Below, one piece after another: positions 41,660 through 52,750 of a DNA stretch of 64,000 nt (positions are counted from its first letter, which is position 1; every line of letters starts with the position of its first letter). The DNA is from Chara braunii (taxonomy: Eukaryota; Streptophyta; Charophyceae; Charales; Characeae): positions 538,190 through 602,189 of the forward strand of contig BFEA01000300.1 of NCBI GenBank assembly GCA_003427395.1. Reading direction: 5' to 3'. Both the position numbers and the translations under genes were made by a program. The notes beneath the pieces are model-generated. The model was not told the DNA's origin. It worked only from the letters and a program-made list of their open reading frames with translations, and searched no databases.

Positions 41660-44600
41660 TAGCTCCATAAATGTCGGAGAGCATGACTGGTGGACAACAA
41701 CATGGCAGCAGGGATTCTGACCCTATTGCAAGTACAAAGAGCTAAGTTGTCCGTGTGTTTATGGGATACGTTACCCCCGCGACAACGTCGCGGCATGTTG
41801 TGACACAACCCATGCATCAGAAAGCAACACTTAACAGGGAGCAGCATGAGGACAGAGCATGAGACCAAAGGAAAAGGTCGATTTAGTACAGCACATGATA
41901 CGAATATTATCCATACACAAGGGCAACTGCGGCTTTTCATTCGAGAAACATTCCCAGTTATAGCCAGATCAATTCGATAGATCTCAACAGAAGAATCAAA
42001 GCACCTAGATAAACTCAGCAGGTCGGGAGGTTGCCGTTAGCCATAAAGAACCAAGATTCAATCAAAACAAAATCAACGCACTACCAAGCAGGTTCATACG
42101 AAGCAGTGAGTTCCTTCACTTCTCAATAAAGAACCAAGCAAGAGTCTCTCATCTGGATAAAGAGTCACTCCTCACTCCGTCCACTCAGTCAATCAAAGTG
42201 ATGTACACCATTTCGTCGTAGAAAAAATGTTCCATAAGAACCATGAGAGGCATCCATTGTTGTCGCTACAACGCCCTCCTTACATGCCATACTCAGCGAG
42301 CTCCTGACACAGGAACACCTCCAATCTAGCGCACCTCCACTTCGGAAAATACCGATGTGATCAACCTATGCACCCCATGCACCGTGCAATTGGTAGGACT
42401 GTAAATCCCCCACGTGCAATCAATCATGCTCACACTATCCCCTCTCATTGTAGAAAGCAATACCATCGTAGACATCGATAAACCATTCCCAAGGATGAGC
42501 GTAAAACAACCATGAAAGCACAGATTCAATCCCATTTTCCAAGAATACTTCACATCGAGAAGAAAAACCAAAACATGAGCCTTCGTCGGACTATCCCGAT
42601 TCTTGAACAGACGAACGGTGATAGATCCTCGAACGTCGTCTCCCGAGGGAACCGGACCAGAGACAGAACTCCAAACAATACGTCGGAAGGTCCCATGCTT
42701 CTTCCCGCCACTTTTACACAGACTCAAATCCTCCTCAACTACGAATGACCATCAAGACCATACTGTCCAACGACCATACTGTCCAACGCACCCCTCTAGC
42801 AACCACTCAGCCAGAGGCCCCACCCAGCCTATAGGGAAACAATCTTCCGAAACAGCGCCGAGTAGAAGGAACCCAGAACCTCGCTCGGGGCATGCAATGA
42901 ACCCCCATTCCCATCATCCCACTCCCCTTTGTACGGAGAGTAACTGTAGATCCTGATCCTCCAACAACGTGGGCAAAAGAAAACACCGATGCTGCAATGA
43001 CCCATAATCAACGCTTCCCCCCAAGAACGCTCAATTCCGCAAAGGAACCACATTAGCAACAGCAAGGGGACCGTCCACGCGGTTCCTCGTGGTGTCTAGA
43101 TCGCCAGCACCAAGAAGCACCACAAAACATAGTTATACAGGTAATCGCACCGATTTATTCTTCCGTGAGGTTTCAACGCTTCTTTCCATTTAGTAAAACC
43201 CACTACTTCCTCCCCATCCCTCTCCATACAGTTATATAACCAATGCCGGTACAAATCCGGCGGAACACAAGAGCAGCGATAATCCAGAAAACGTTACCAT
43301 CCCTCACGAAAGTCTCACTCCGTATGACGGTCATCTCTGTGGAAACGAAACCGCCATGGTCCGAGAACCGTGACCTTCCCTATCATCATTCTACCCACGA
43401 TCCTGATCAGAACCATGTGGGGGTGCAAGCCGACCAATCACCCCGTGTTACACCGGCGCATCCTGAATCACACTCCCCCCTTCTAAGCCCCGGCATAATC
43501 CTGACAAAAAACAAAGTGTGCGCGGTGATGACCCATAACCCCCACAACCCCCCAATCCCTCCGACAGTTGTTCACGTGGCCACCCGAAGTAGCAATGGTC
43601 AGGGAAAATAGTCCCCATCGTCACCGCTCCTGGGATCAGATCGTCCCCCCCCCACCCCATCCCATTCCTCTATGTATCACCAGCGCTCCCACTCTACACA
43701 GTGGATCCCACCACCACTCCCTCATCACACTCCTTACATCCTCTTCGAACAGAAAGGTTCAACACAATTCCAATGATACCAAAAAACTCCCTCCAATCAA
43801 CTCCCTAGAAACACCAAGCGCAGCGCCGTCATGCATACTGGAAATCCCCGCAGCAACAAACCGATGGCCCACGACCCCAATTAGATGAGGTCCAAATGTA
43901 ACACGTTGTCAGCCACACACGAAGACAGATAAGTGCTGATTTCACCAAGAAAGCAATCTCAGCAGAATAGCAAGCGAGACTAATACGTGAATCACTAGCC
44001 ATGACGCTAATGCACAGCAGCTCACTACACAAGACGTAGGTATCCCTCCAGGTTGCGCCCAACAAATTAATGACGATCGCCAACAAGAATCCCAAGAAAG
44101 CTAGGCAAGGAGTGAGAACGAAAGGAGGGAAAACAGGGGGGTAACATAGAACAGAAGAAAGAGGACGAATGGTCGAACCGATCGGAACATCAGTAGAGGT
44201 AACATAGTATCCATCCCCAACTCTGAAACTTCTTCTTGAGACCAACCAAAAGATTCGGAGGTAAGTTAGTCTGTCGAGATGTATACGAGCTCGCTCCGAA
44301 GACCTCACGCCGCACTGCACCGCCTAGGTAGGAGCGACGAAGAGTTTCGAGACAACCCCAAGAGCGACATCGAGTGGATCGTCTGGAGGTCCAAAAATGA
44401 GAGGAAGGCGAGATATGCCATGGAGGAGAGTAAGAAGATCAGAGTCGCGTGAACAACGGATAACAGTTCCATGACTCCGAAGAACTTATGCCGAATGGAT
44501 GTAGTTAAAGCTCCAACGAAGACCATAGAGGAGAGCCTACGTCAATCAACACCCATCACACACAAGCATACGATGCATAGGCAATCATGGGGTTGTTAAC

Positions 44601-45600
44601 TCTTATCATCTTTTCGGGGAGGGGGCGATGCATCCAGGGGGAAGGGGGAAAGGAAAAAGAGAGAAAGAAAAAGCGATGAGGTCCTGATTCAGTCAAGCGG
44701 CACATGTAAAACCGACGCATGCAAAGAGGGTGATGGGGTGTGTCCTGAAGTACTTTTCACTAGTTCCCATCAAACCAGATCATCACAGAACAAAAACCTC
44801 TGGCATATCGTACCGAATGGGACTGGATTCCTCTTGGGCATAGCCCAGACTCCATGGACATTTTGAGGAAGGGGGTCAGGGAGCACGCATGGAACGAGGG
44901 GGAAGAGGAAGGGGAGAGTTTCTCATTCTTCACACGGGGTGGGAGTCGGGGGTGGGTGGTGGGTTCGATAAGGTAAGTGTGGATACGAATCAATTACCGC
45001 TGCAGGAGCCATCACACCACCGTGGTCACCAGCGTTCCGCTTCCCTCGGAAACACGGGGTATGGGAATGTTTGCCCAAAAGATTCCGGTACGTCGGTCGT
45101 GCTGAACAGGGGAGGGCAGCACCCAGGGAACAACTTTCCCGTCAATCAACGATCCGACGAGAGCAAAGCGGAGAGCATGGATGGCGTGGTGATAGGCAAG
45201 GCATCGAGGACGCAGCGTCAACCAAGAAACCTGCGGATGGCTGGTGGAAGAGGCAGGCGGCGTGTATCGATCCAAGTACGGACAGCGAAGCACGTGCTAG
45301 GATACGGCAGAGATGGCTTGAGTATGCCGTTCTGAATCCGCACGCGAAAAAGCGAACCAATGGGAGAGAGCGCGCGCCGCCAGTTCCTGTGGTCCGTACG
45401 GGAGGCGGGCAGTAGTGCTGACTCACGACGGAGTACACATGAACAGGCGGAGGGCTCTCCGACACAAACGGCGAAGGAGGTCGAATACCCGCGAATCCTA
45501 TGTTTAAATATGTTCCGTAGCTTCTGTTAGAGGTGCTAGGGTCCCATACGTCCGGGAATCCCACCCAGAGCATCGGGGTACCGGGAGGGCCGAGGGTACT
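41660..45600. other. Long 5' region of the candidate retroelement; no recognised gene
   Basis: About 4 kb between the RT frame and the right direct repeat. Moderately GC-rich, with medium frames such as 44320-43829 (minus, 163 aa, hydrophobic and Cys-rich), 42727-42326 (minus, 133 aa) and 44889-45335 (plus, 148 aa, Arg/Gly-rich). None shows a recognisable domain. Some could be decayed additional ORFs of the element; I cannot support any as a gene. Confidence 0.4.
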
Positions 45601-45608
45601 TGGAGGGT

Positions 45609-45942
45609 CGAGGGTCAGGTTATCCGGGAATTAGAGCTCGTGGGGGAGGTCCTGTCTGGAATTGTAAGGCGAGGGGTTCATAGGGGCCTCCCAGGTATCC
45701 AGGCATGGGAATCCCGAATTCCAGGCTTACCTGCAAGGGGAACCTCATGCATTCTTGCGGAGTGAATACGCCGTCCATTTACCAACACCCTCATCCGAGG
45801 TCAGAGCAAGTTGCACTGGTGTCAAGGTAGTCTCCCGACGGTGAATGATAACATCCTTAAGTCAGGATAGGCACCTTACTTTGGCATGCAGCCGAAGCGA
45901 CACGTATTCGAGCTAACGCCACACCATTCGCCAGTGTGTGTG
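45609..45942 (-). repeat. 334-bp direct repeat, right copy
   Basis: Gap-free partner of 37192-37525, offset exactly 8417 bp. It is followed by a GT tract and then a 946-base N gap, so the repeat may extend further. Confidence 0.75.
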
Positions 45943-45956
45943 TGCGTGCGTGTTTG

Positions 45957-45990
<34 letters not shown>

Positions 45991-46936
45991 NNNNNNNNNN
46001 NNNNNNNNNNNNNNNNNNNNNNNNNNNNNNNNNNNNNNNNNNNNNNNNNNNNNNNNNNNNNNNNNNNNNNNNNNNNNNNNNNNNNNNNNNNNNNNNNNNN
46101 NNNNNNNNNNNNNNNNNNNNNNNNNNNNNNNNNNNNNNNNNNNNNNNNNNNNNNNNNNNNNNNNNNNNNNNNNNNNNNNNNNNNNNNNNNNNNNNNNNNN
46201 NNNNNNNNNNNNNNNNNNNNNNNNNNNNNNNNNNNNNNNNNNNNNNNNNNNNNNNNNNNNNNNNNNNNNNNNNNNNNNNNNNNNNNNNNNNNNNNNNNNN
46301 NNNNNNNNNNNNNNNNNNNNNNNNNNNNNNNNNNNNNNNNNNNNNNNNNNNNNNNNNNNNNNNNNNNNNNNNNNNNNNNNNNNNNNNNNNNNNNNNNNNN
46401 NNNNNNNNNNNNNNNNNNNNNNNNNNNNNNNNNNNNNNNNNNNNNNNNNNNNNNNNNNNNNNNNNNNNNNNNNNNNNNNNNNNNNNNNNNNNNNNNNNNN
46501 NNNNNNNNNNNNNNNNNNNNNNNNNNNNNNNNNNNNNNNNNNNNNNNNNNNNNNNNNNNNNNNNNNNNNNNNNNNNNNNNNNNNNNNNNNNNNNNNNNNN
46601 NNNNNNNNNNNNNNNNNNNNNNNNNNNNNNNNNNNNNNNNNNNNNNNNNNNNNNNNNNNNNNNNNNNNNNNNNNNNNNNNNNNNNNNNNNNNNNNNNNNN
46701 NNNNNNNNNNNNNNNNNNNNNNNNNNNNNNNNNNNNNNNNNNNNNNNNNNNNNNNNNNNNNNNNNNNNNNNNNNNNNNNNNNNNNNNNNNNNNNNNNNNN
46801 NNNNNNNNNNNNNNNNNNNNNNNNNNNNNNNNNNNNNNNNNNNNNNNNNNNNNNNNNNNNNNNNNNNNNNNNNNNNNNNNNNNNNNNNNNNNNNNNNNNN
46901 NNNNNNNNNNNNNNNNNNNNNNNNNNNNNNNNNNNN
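45991..46936. other. Assembly gap (946 N)
   Basis: Run of N between a GT microsatellite and a G-rich/GA microsatellite; the gap probably reflects simple sequence. Open frames spanning it are meaningless. Confidence 0.99.
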
Positions 46937-46975
46937 GAAAGACGGTGGCGGCAGGGGGGGGGGGAGGAGAACGAG

Positions 46976-46987
46976 GGGGAGAGAGAG

Positions 46988-47055
<68 letters not shown>
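46976..47055. repeat. (GA)n microsatellite
   Basis: GA run of about 33 units with a short irregular leader. Confidence 0.97.
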
Positions 47056-47056
<1 letters not shown>

Positions 47057-47057
<1 letters not shown>

Positions 47058-47176
47058 CATCGCCACACCACTCTCGAAATGTGAAGAAAACAAAGATGTG
47101 GTGAGTGCATCTGCCCATGTTCTCGCGGGAAGTTCATTCTCATTTTGCACATTTCGAGAGTGGGGCCATGCGATGC
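47057..47176. mobile_element. MITE, diverged CCAC-CTCTCGAAATG family, copy f
   Basis: GCATCGCCACACCACTCTCG + AAATGTG at the left versus CACATTTCGAGAGTGGGGCC + ATGCGATGC at the right. Interior TGCCCATGTTCTCGCGGGAA is the diverged form of the internal segment of the GGGCCTCGCTCC family at 27.2 and 29.2 kb. Confidence 0.8.
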
Positions 47177-47231
47177 AGTGTCTGGTGCACCAAACTCGGC
47201 GTCCTTTTTCTCTCTCTCTCTCTCGCTCTCT

Positions 47232-47299
47232 GTGAACGTCCCACTGAGAATGAATCGTCCTCTTTATCGAGGAAGATTCAATCTCGATGCGACGTTCAC
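47232..47299. mobile_element. Short foldback element GTGAACGTCCCACTGAGAAT
   Basis: GTGAACGTCCCACTGAGAAT and ATCTCGATGCGACGTTCAC are imperfect inverted ends around TCGTCCTCTTTATCGAGGA, itself hairpin-forming (CCTC...GAGG). A second copy is at about 47684-47747. Confidence 0.75.
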
Positions 47300-47300
47300 A

Positions 47301-47303
<3 letters not shown>

Positions 47304-47369
<66 letters not shown>
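47304..47369. repeat. (GA)n microsatellite
   Basis: About 32 GA units, placed between the foldback element and the next MITE copy. Confidence 0.97.
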
Positions 47370-47372
<3 letters not shown>

Positions 47373-47485
47373 CCACACCACTTTCGAAATATGAAGAAGT
47401 CAAAAATATAGTGGGTGCATCTACCCATGTTCTCACGGAAGTTTATTCTCATTTTGCACATTTCGAGAGTGGGGCTGCGCGATGC
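47370..47485. mobile_element. MITE, diverged CCAC-CTCTCGAAATG family, copy g
   Basis: TCGCCACACCACTTTCGAAA at the left, TTTCGAGAGTGGGGCTGCGC + GATGC at the right. Shares the same downstream flank (AGTGTCTGG(T/C)GC) as copy f, so MITE plus GA run plus flank were duplicated together. Confidence 0.8.
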
Positions 47486-47537
47486 AGTGTCTGGCGCCGA
47501 GTTTGGCGCACCAAACTCGGCGTCAACCTGTTTGACG

Positions 47538-47683
<146 letters not shown>

Positions 47684-47747
47684 ACGGATATCCCACCGAG
47701 AATGAATCTTCCTCTTTATCGAGGAAGATTCACTTTAATTGGGATGC
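47684..47747. mobile_element. Short foldback element, second copy
   Basis: GATATCCCACCGAGAATGAA and TTCACTTTAATTGGGAT flank TCTTCCTCTTTATCGAGGAA, matching the element at 47232-47299. Confidence 0.7.
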
Positions 47748-47830
47748 CTGATTTCCTTTTTTTTTTTTTTTTTTTTTTTTTGAATGTTGTTTGTTTTTTT
47801 TGTGTGTGTTTTTTTTCCTCACGATGTACT

Positions 47831-47937
47831 ACCGGTAGTCCGAGGCTCGGCAATAAAGTATGAGGCTCGACAATAATCGGGTTACCAGTCGCCCGAACCT
47901 CGGACTTGATAGCTGGGCGAGGTGTTGATGTTTTAAC
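47831..47937. repeat. Dispersed repeat, copy 2 (GGTAGTCCGAG family)
   Basis: Partner of 297-400. Contains an extra internal partial duplication: GAGGCTCG(G/A)CAATAA occurs twice, near 47842 and 47862. Confidence 0.55.
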
Positions 47938-48455
47938 AAACTGGAGGGATAAGGGCATCCCATAATGGGTAGCAAATGAGATGCAAGTCTGGCCTTTGGT
48001 CAATGACTGTTTTTGAAAATGGGGAAGACTGGTTAGATGTGGGTATACAAATAATCATAGTGGCGCTCATCGAATTCTCCTGTATGAAGGTCACTCTGAG
48101 AAACTGGAAAGAAGCCCAAATTGAACCACTCGTACAACGCAATTGATTCGGGAGAGGTGGGTTATGGTCTCAAGAAACAGCGGGGTCCACTGAGTCCTGC
48201 GCAGGGTTTTATCGACCCCGACGCTGGGGCCAGGCCCTCACACGGTGCAGGCAAGGGACCCGGTGGGTGTCCCACTATTCCGACATGGCGCCTGCAGGAC
48301 TCGCAGGGCTCCAAGTTTGAGGATGAGCGCCTTAGTTGAAAGCTTTTTGCCTTTCCCAACCAAAATGTTGAAGTGCGGCGGTCAACACGGAGGCCTGATG
48401 CGGCTCCTTTAATGGTTACATACATCGGTCGCCCTTGGCGCGCAGGGCGCGCTGT

Positions 48456-48519
48456 CAGTGCGAATACCCTTACAAGGGTGTCCGCTATCGGTGCGAATAC
48501 CTTTACAAGGGTATCTGCC
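48456..48519. repeat. Two tandem hairpins (GTGCGAATACCCTTACAAGGG)
   Basis: GTGCGAATACCCTTACAAGG + GTGTCCG and GTGCGAATACCTTTACAAGG + GTATCTG each contain an ACCCTT/AAGGGT or ACCTTT/AAGGGT stem around an ACA loop. A GC-rich inverted motif (GCCCTTGGCGCGCAGGGC) lies just upstream. Confidence 0.7.
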
Positions 48520-49433
48520 CGAGTTTTTGCAAGTGACAAAGAATAAGTTTGGTTAAAATCTTAGTGCACCACTCGACTCGCGGTTGTGTTTGTCATTTAC
48601 GCTGACTGAATGGTTGACTAAAGTGGAGAGTGTATGGGCGCACATACTTTAGGCACGCATGATCTCTTTTCTTATTGATGACTGTGAAGTCGGCGTGGTT
48701 TCCAACCAAAATCTTAACTCTGATTGAAAACCAAGAATAAAAAGATTGTCGTTTGATAAATGTGCTTGACTGCGACACGTGCGTATGTGCGAACGTCGAC
48801 GTCAACGACAGTATGGTTCCGCGTGATAAGCTATGTGCGAGGGGGGGCGTCCGCGCGGTAGGGGCGGGGTGTGATGGTTGTCAGGTTAGCCGGTAGGCTG
48901 ACGAAGTGATCGGGAAGCCTTCAGTCGGCCCGCACGTGTGGTAGGTACCCGCTTATATAGTTTATCGCTAGTGATAGGCTCAGACTTGGAACTAGCACTA
49001 TTGGTTACAATGACGAACTCTCACTGGGGAGATTCAGGGATCGAGACCGACTGGCGACAAGAGTACTGGAGCGGGCGAGAAAGAAACCAAGGGGTCCTAT
49101 GCGCGACAAACGTGGGGCTATTCCCGATGGTTTTGTTGCTCATAGGACCAAAGGCGGCATCCTCGACCCCCTGCGTTTTATTGTTTTAACCATTTTTATT
49201 ATCATTGTTACTACATATATTTTTCTTCTTGTTTTTTTACTTTAAAGGTAAGTGGAGCAACCTGGGGCGCTATGAAGGAGACCGAGACGATGCTACGACA
49301 GGCTGTGGATTATGGGGCCCCTCTCCACCTAGGTCCTTAAGTTCTCGTCTGAGTATTTGCTGAGACTACCCAAATTTGCACTGGGACTTGCATTGTAGGC
49401 CTCGGAGCAACTGAAACTACTAGTCAGCCGAAG

Positions 49434-49488
49434 TTCTTTCGGGACATCTGTTAAACTTAAAATGATACAGAGAAGATTAGCATGACCC
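49434..49488 (+). pseudogene. U6 snRNA 5' fragment (diverged)
   Basis: CTTTCGGGACATCTGTTAAA, then AATGATACAGAGAAGATTAG and CATGACCCA match the 5' stem, ACAGAGA box and GATTAGCATG segment of U6. GGAACG is altered and the 3' half is lost. It ends next to the start of the tandem duplication at 49507. Confidence 0.75.
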
Positions 49489-49506
49489 ACAATACGTGAG
49501 GAACCC

Positions 49507-49931
49507 GGGTGGTGTGAGCATGTTGTGGGAGCGCTGCCGGGCAGCCTCGGTCTTCGAGGAAAGGTCTTGGATGTAAGTATGTCCGTTGGGTTCAGCAGGA
49601 TGGCGAACTTGCCTAAGCAAGCAAGGACATCATTTGGAGGTCGTGGGTCCACTTGTGGAGGACTTTTTCCCACTTCGGCCTTTAGAGCCAGTACCAACTA
49701 CAACTACCAAGACCGGTAGGGTGGTGTGAGCATGCTGTGGGAGCGCTGCCGGCCAGCCTCGTTCCTCGAGGAAAGGTCTTGGATGTAAGTATGTCCGCTG
49801 GGTTCAGCAGGATGGCGAACTTGCCTGAGCAAGCAAGGACATCATTTGGAGGCCGTGGGTCCACTTGTGGGGGACTTTTTCCCACTTCGGTCTTTAGAGC
49901 AGTACCTGCTACAACTACCAAGACCGGTATC
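49507..49931. repeat. 212-bp tandem duplication
   Basis: Two copies (49507-49718, 49719-49931), each starting GGGTGGTGTGAGCATG(T/C)TG and ending CAACTACCAAGACCGGTA, about 95% identical with a few indels. Both keep an open plus-strand frame (GALP(G/A)SL...KVLDVSMS(V/A)GFSRMANLP) and the donor-like word GTAAGTATGTCCG, but no domain is recognised. Confidence 0.88.
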
Positions 49932-49939
49932 GAGGTTTG

Positions 49940-52100
49940 CTTCACCTCGGCCCGTTCCTCAGGCTTGCAGAGGGTCCGACGCTCTCTTACTTGGCAGAAG
50001 ACCGGCGTCCACATAGGTTGAGCGTTCCAGATTCGTCGACTTTAAGACTGATTAGGACGACATGTAAGTTTTACACATTCCTTGTCGGATTTCAACATCC
50101 ATAACCACTGCCATGCTGTCCGTATTGACGAGCGTTGTGGTAACGTATGGGCAACGCTCAAATTGGCGCAGGAAGAGGGATGAGTGTGAGGAAGAAGTGG
50201 ATCGGAAGGTAAAGCGAAATTACAGCGAAGGAAGGAGAAAGGTTGAATGAACCTAGGCGCGATTTCGCGTCAGGTACAGTCAATTAAAGTGAAAGTCGAA
50301 GCTAACAGGGTGCGGTTGGAAAGTTGCATCTCCTTCGATCTTTAGCCGTTTTTTATGGAGCAAAAGGCGATCTTAGGGTTTTAGAGCAAGGTGGATCTGA
50401 TGGCGGGGTCAAAATAATATGAAGAATGTAGTAGGAGGAGATAGCAAGAAAAAGGTGTGCGTCAAAAAGTCTGGCAGAGTTGGAAAGAAGAAGAAAAGGG
50501 CAAACAAGATTAAATAATTTTATTTCTTAGCGGACTTCGACAAAATAAAAATCAAATCCATAATCTTTTAGTCGGGGGAACTGATTGGTGATGTTAAAGT
50601 TAGAGTTGGAATATTAGTTCTGGCGCAGGAGGAAGAACAGGCCACGTAGTGACATCGTGAGAGGTGGAGTAAAGGAACGGGCACTTACCCGTAAGTGAAC
50701 CAAGCTAGATGAACGGCCAAATGCATACGAGGGAGACGACTCGGATAGCGAAGTATACGTCCGGGTTTTAACGGAAGATTAATTGCGATTGTACGTATCC
50801 TATTGACAAAAGTAACCTTTATAACTCTTTGCGCGCGCGGCCAGATAGTAATGAGGTTTTTCGAGCTCTAATGGAAAATTCTTTCTTACTTAGCAAGAAA
50901 GGAAGTGATTAACAACTACGAGAGGAGGTCGTGTCGACCAAATCCAGACATCAGACCATTCAGTGTACACGAAGGTCATAGCAAGCGGGCGTGCGTAAAT
51001 GAGTGGGCGAAATGAGTGGTGAGCGAGTGGAGGTGCGAGATGGTAGAATATGGTTAAAAAGAGGAACGAGCACGGTGAAGAAGGATGTGTTTCCTCGTTT
51101 TTGGGAGAGGGTAAAAATGATAAGTCGTAAGTATAAGGACAGGCGAGTCAAGTGGTATTGGTCAATTCACAATTGGGGTAGTAAGTTCAACTGGGTAGAG
51201 TAATGAGACTGTGTACGAGTGGAACTGGCTGCCTCGATTCAAGTTATCCATGATGTCTCGATTTCTCCGAGGCCGAATTTGATCTTGCTCGTGGTCACAT
51301 CCGTCATCAATCTCGCAATTATGTACTCTTCTTGCTTGCCATAATCGTAATCCTCCCCCTCCCTGACATTTGAAGAAAAGAGGAGTTCATCTTATTAAAC
51401 TATGGAATCGAGGAAAAAAGGTGGGTGCAGCAACAAGTTAGGTAGTGGTTTTGATCCCGACAAAGATCGGGGTGGTTGTGCAGACAAGGTATATTCTCAT
51501 ATCTAAGTTGAAGATCCATTATGAGTTCGGGTAGCGGATAGGTCACTGCGCGTGTGGGAGAGTTTGTGCAAACTAAACAGACGAGCGAGCACGGGATCTA
51601 TGGAACGTTGTGAGAAGATAGAAAAATAGTGACAATGCGTACCTGCTCAATGAGAAGGTCTGAATAAGTGGGAGTTGTAGATACTCTACCGTTTGCTACT
51701 GTGGGTTTGGTACTACTTTCCAAAGGATAGGATGCGTTAATGAGGCTTGAGCCACGGTCTCCTTAAGCAACGATTAATGTCGAATACTCTAAAGGCGCAT
51801 GCTAGCCAACCAGGCGACTAATGGCGAAGGTAGCATGCGCAACATAATTGCATCAACCAAACATTGAGGCGACATCATGTTGCAATTGCTGATGGTACGA
51901 CTACGGCTGCTAATGGGAAGTACCGCCTTTGGCTAGTTAGGCTGTCCGGCGATCCGGTGGCCAGTTCAAGGAGTCACTACTGTTAAAGTGTGATAAGTTG
52001 GAGTCTGTTGCGACGAGTTAAGCGGAGCACGAAAGGTGTGCTTTGTCTGAACACAGTTTTTCTCGAGTTGCGCAACAACAATCTGAATTGACGAAGTATG
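49940..52100. other. Unique-looking DNA without recognised gene
   Basis: Short frames only (for example 51003-51203 plus, 66 aa). Many G/A-rich words such as GAGGAAGAAGTGG. It could be the non-coding part of a decayed LTR element, but I see no pol motif. Confidence 0.35.
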
Positions 52101-52122
52101 CTTGTGACTTGACTGATTTTTT

Positions 52123-52750
52123 AGACCACACATTGTTTCTAAAAATAATAGTTTAGTCTGTCTTTTTCATTTGAGTTTTCTGACTCAGTTGGGCTAAGGG
52201 ATCCAACTTCATGCTTTGAGTGATTTAAGATGAACTGAATATTGTTTCTAAGCAGAATGGTTCAGTTCCTTGTTTTATTTCTGAGGGAGGATTTTTTGTG
52301 GAGGGCTAAACATTGTTTCTAAGCAAAATGGTTTAGCCTGAAACCACACAACACATAAGTATAAATTGAGTATAACAGGAAGTACTTATATTTGCATGTG
52401 AACTGGCAGCAAGACATTGTTTCTAAGGAGAATGGTCCAACATTAAGCCATATCACTAAAAAAAAAAAGAAAAAGTACAGTGTATAATTGGAAGTAATAT
52501 GGGCAAACTGAGCATTGTTTTTAAGCAGAATGGCTCAGTTCCCTGTTTATATTTTCCTTTCTTTTCAGAACACAAGTTATAAATTATTAAATTTTGGATA
52601 TTAAACAGTTTAGGGCGACTAAACATTGTTTTTAAGCAAAATGGTTTAGTCATACGCCAAAAAAATAAAAAAGTAGTTGTGCAACATGTTCGTGTATATC
52701 CTAAGGCATGCTAGACATTGTTTCTAAGTAGAATGGTCTAACTTCATGCC
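52123..52750. repeat. Array of seven hairpins with a conserved CATTGTTTCTAAGCAGAATGG core
   Basis: A core close to CATTGTTT(C/T)TAAGCA(G/A)AATG recurs at about 52131, 52240, 52311, 52415, 52513, 52624 and 52716, at irregular 70-110 bp spacing. Each core is flanked by arms complementary to each other but different between units: GAACTGAA/TTCAGTTC (unit 2), GGCTAAAC/GTTTAGCC (3), AACTGAGC/GCTCAGTT (5), GACTAAAC/GTTTAGTC (6), TAGAC/GTCTA with outer GGCATG/CATGCC (7). Unit 4 has GAC/GTC plus outer GTGA/TCAC; unit 1 is the weakest (AGAC/GTCT). CATT and AATG of the core also pair. Spacers are AT-rich and not obviously related. No protein frame spans the array. Confidence 0.9.

Larger units (their letters stand above)
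37192..45942 (-). mobile_element. Candidate 8.75-kb retroelement bounded by direct repeats
   Basis: Two near-identical 334-bp direct repeats (37192-37525, 45609-45942) enclose the RT pseudogene and ~4 kb of non-coding or unrecognised DNA on its 5' side. If the repeats are terminal, the order in RT orientation is terminal repeat, long 5' region, pol, terminal repeat. No target-site duplication could be defined: the left repeat starts just after a GA run and the right repeat runs into an N gap. A segmental duplication unrelated to the RT is the alternative. Confidence 0.5.

Noticed and set aside
43829-44320. 163-aa hydrophobic minus-strand frame as a membrane protein gene
   Set aside because: Hydrophobic but without regular transmembrane spacing or family motif. 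Left as part of the unassigned 5' region.
48120-48340. rRNA or IGS fragment
   Set aside because: The GC-rich GGTTTTATCGACCCCGACGC stretch did not match any rRNA segment I recognise.
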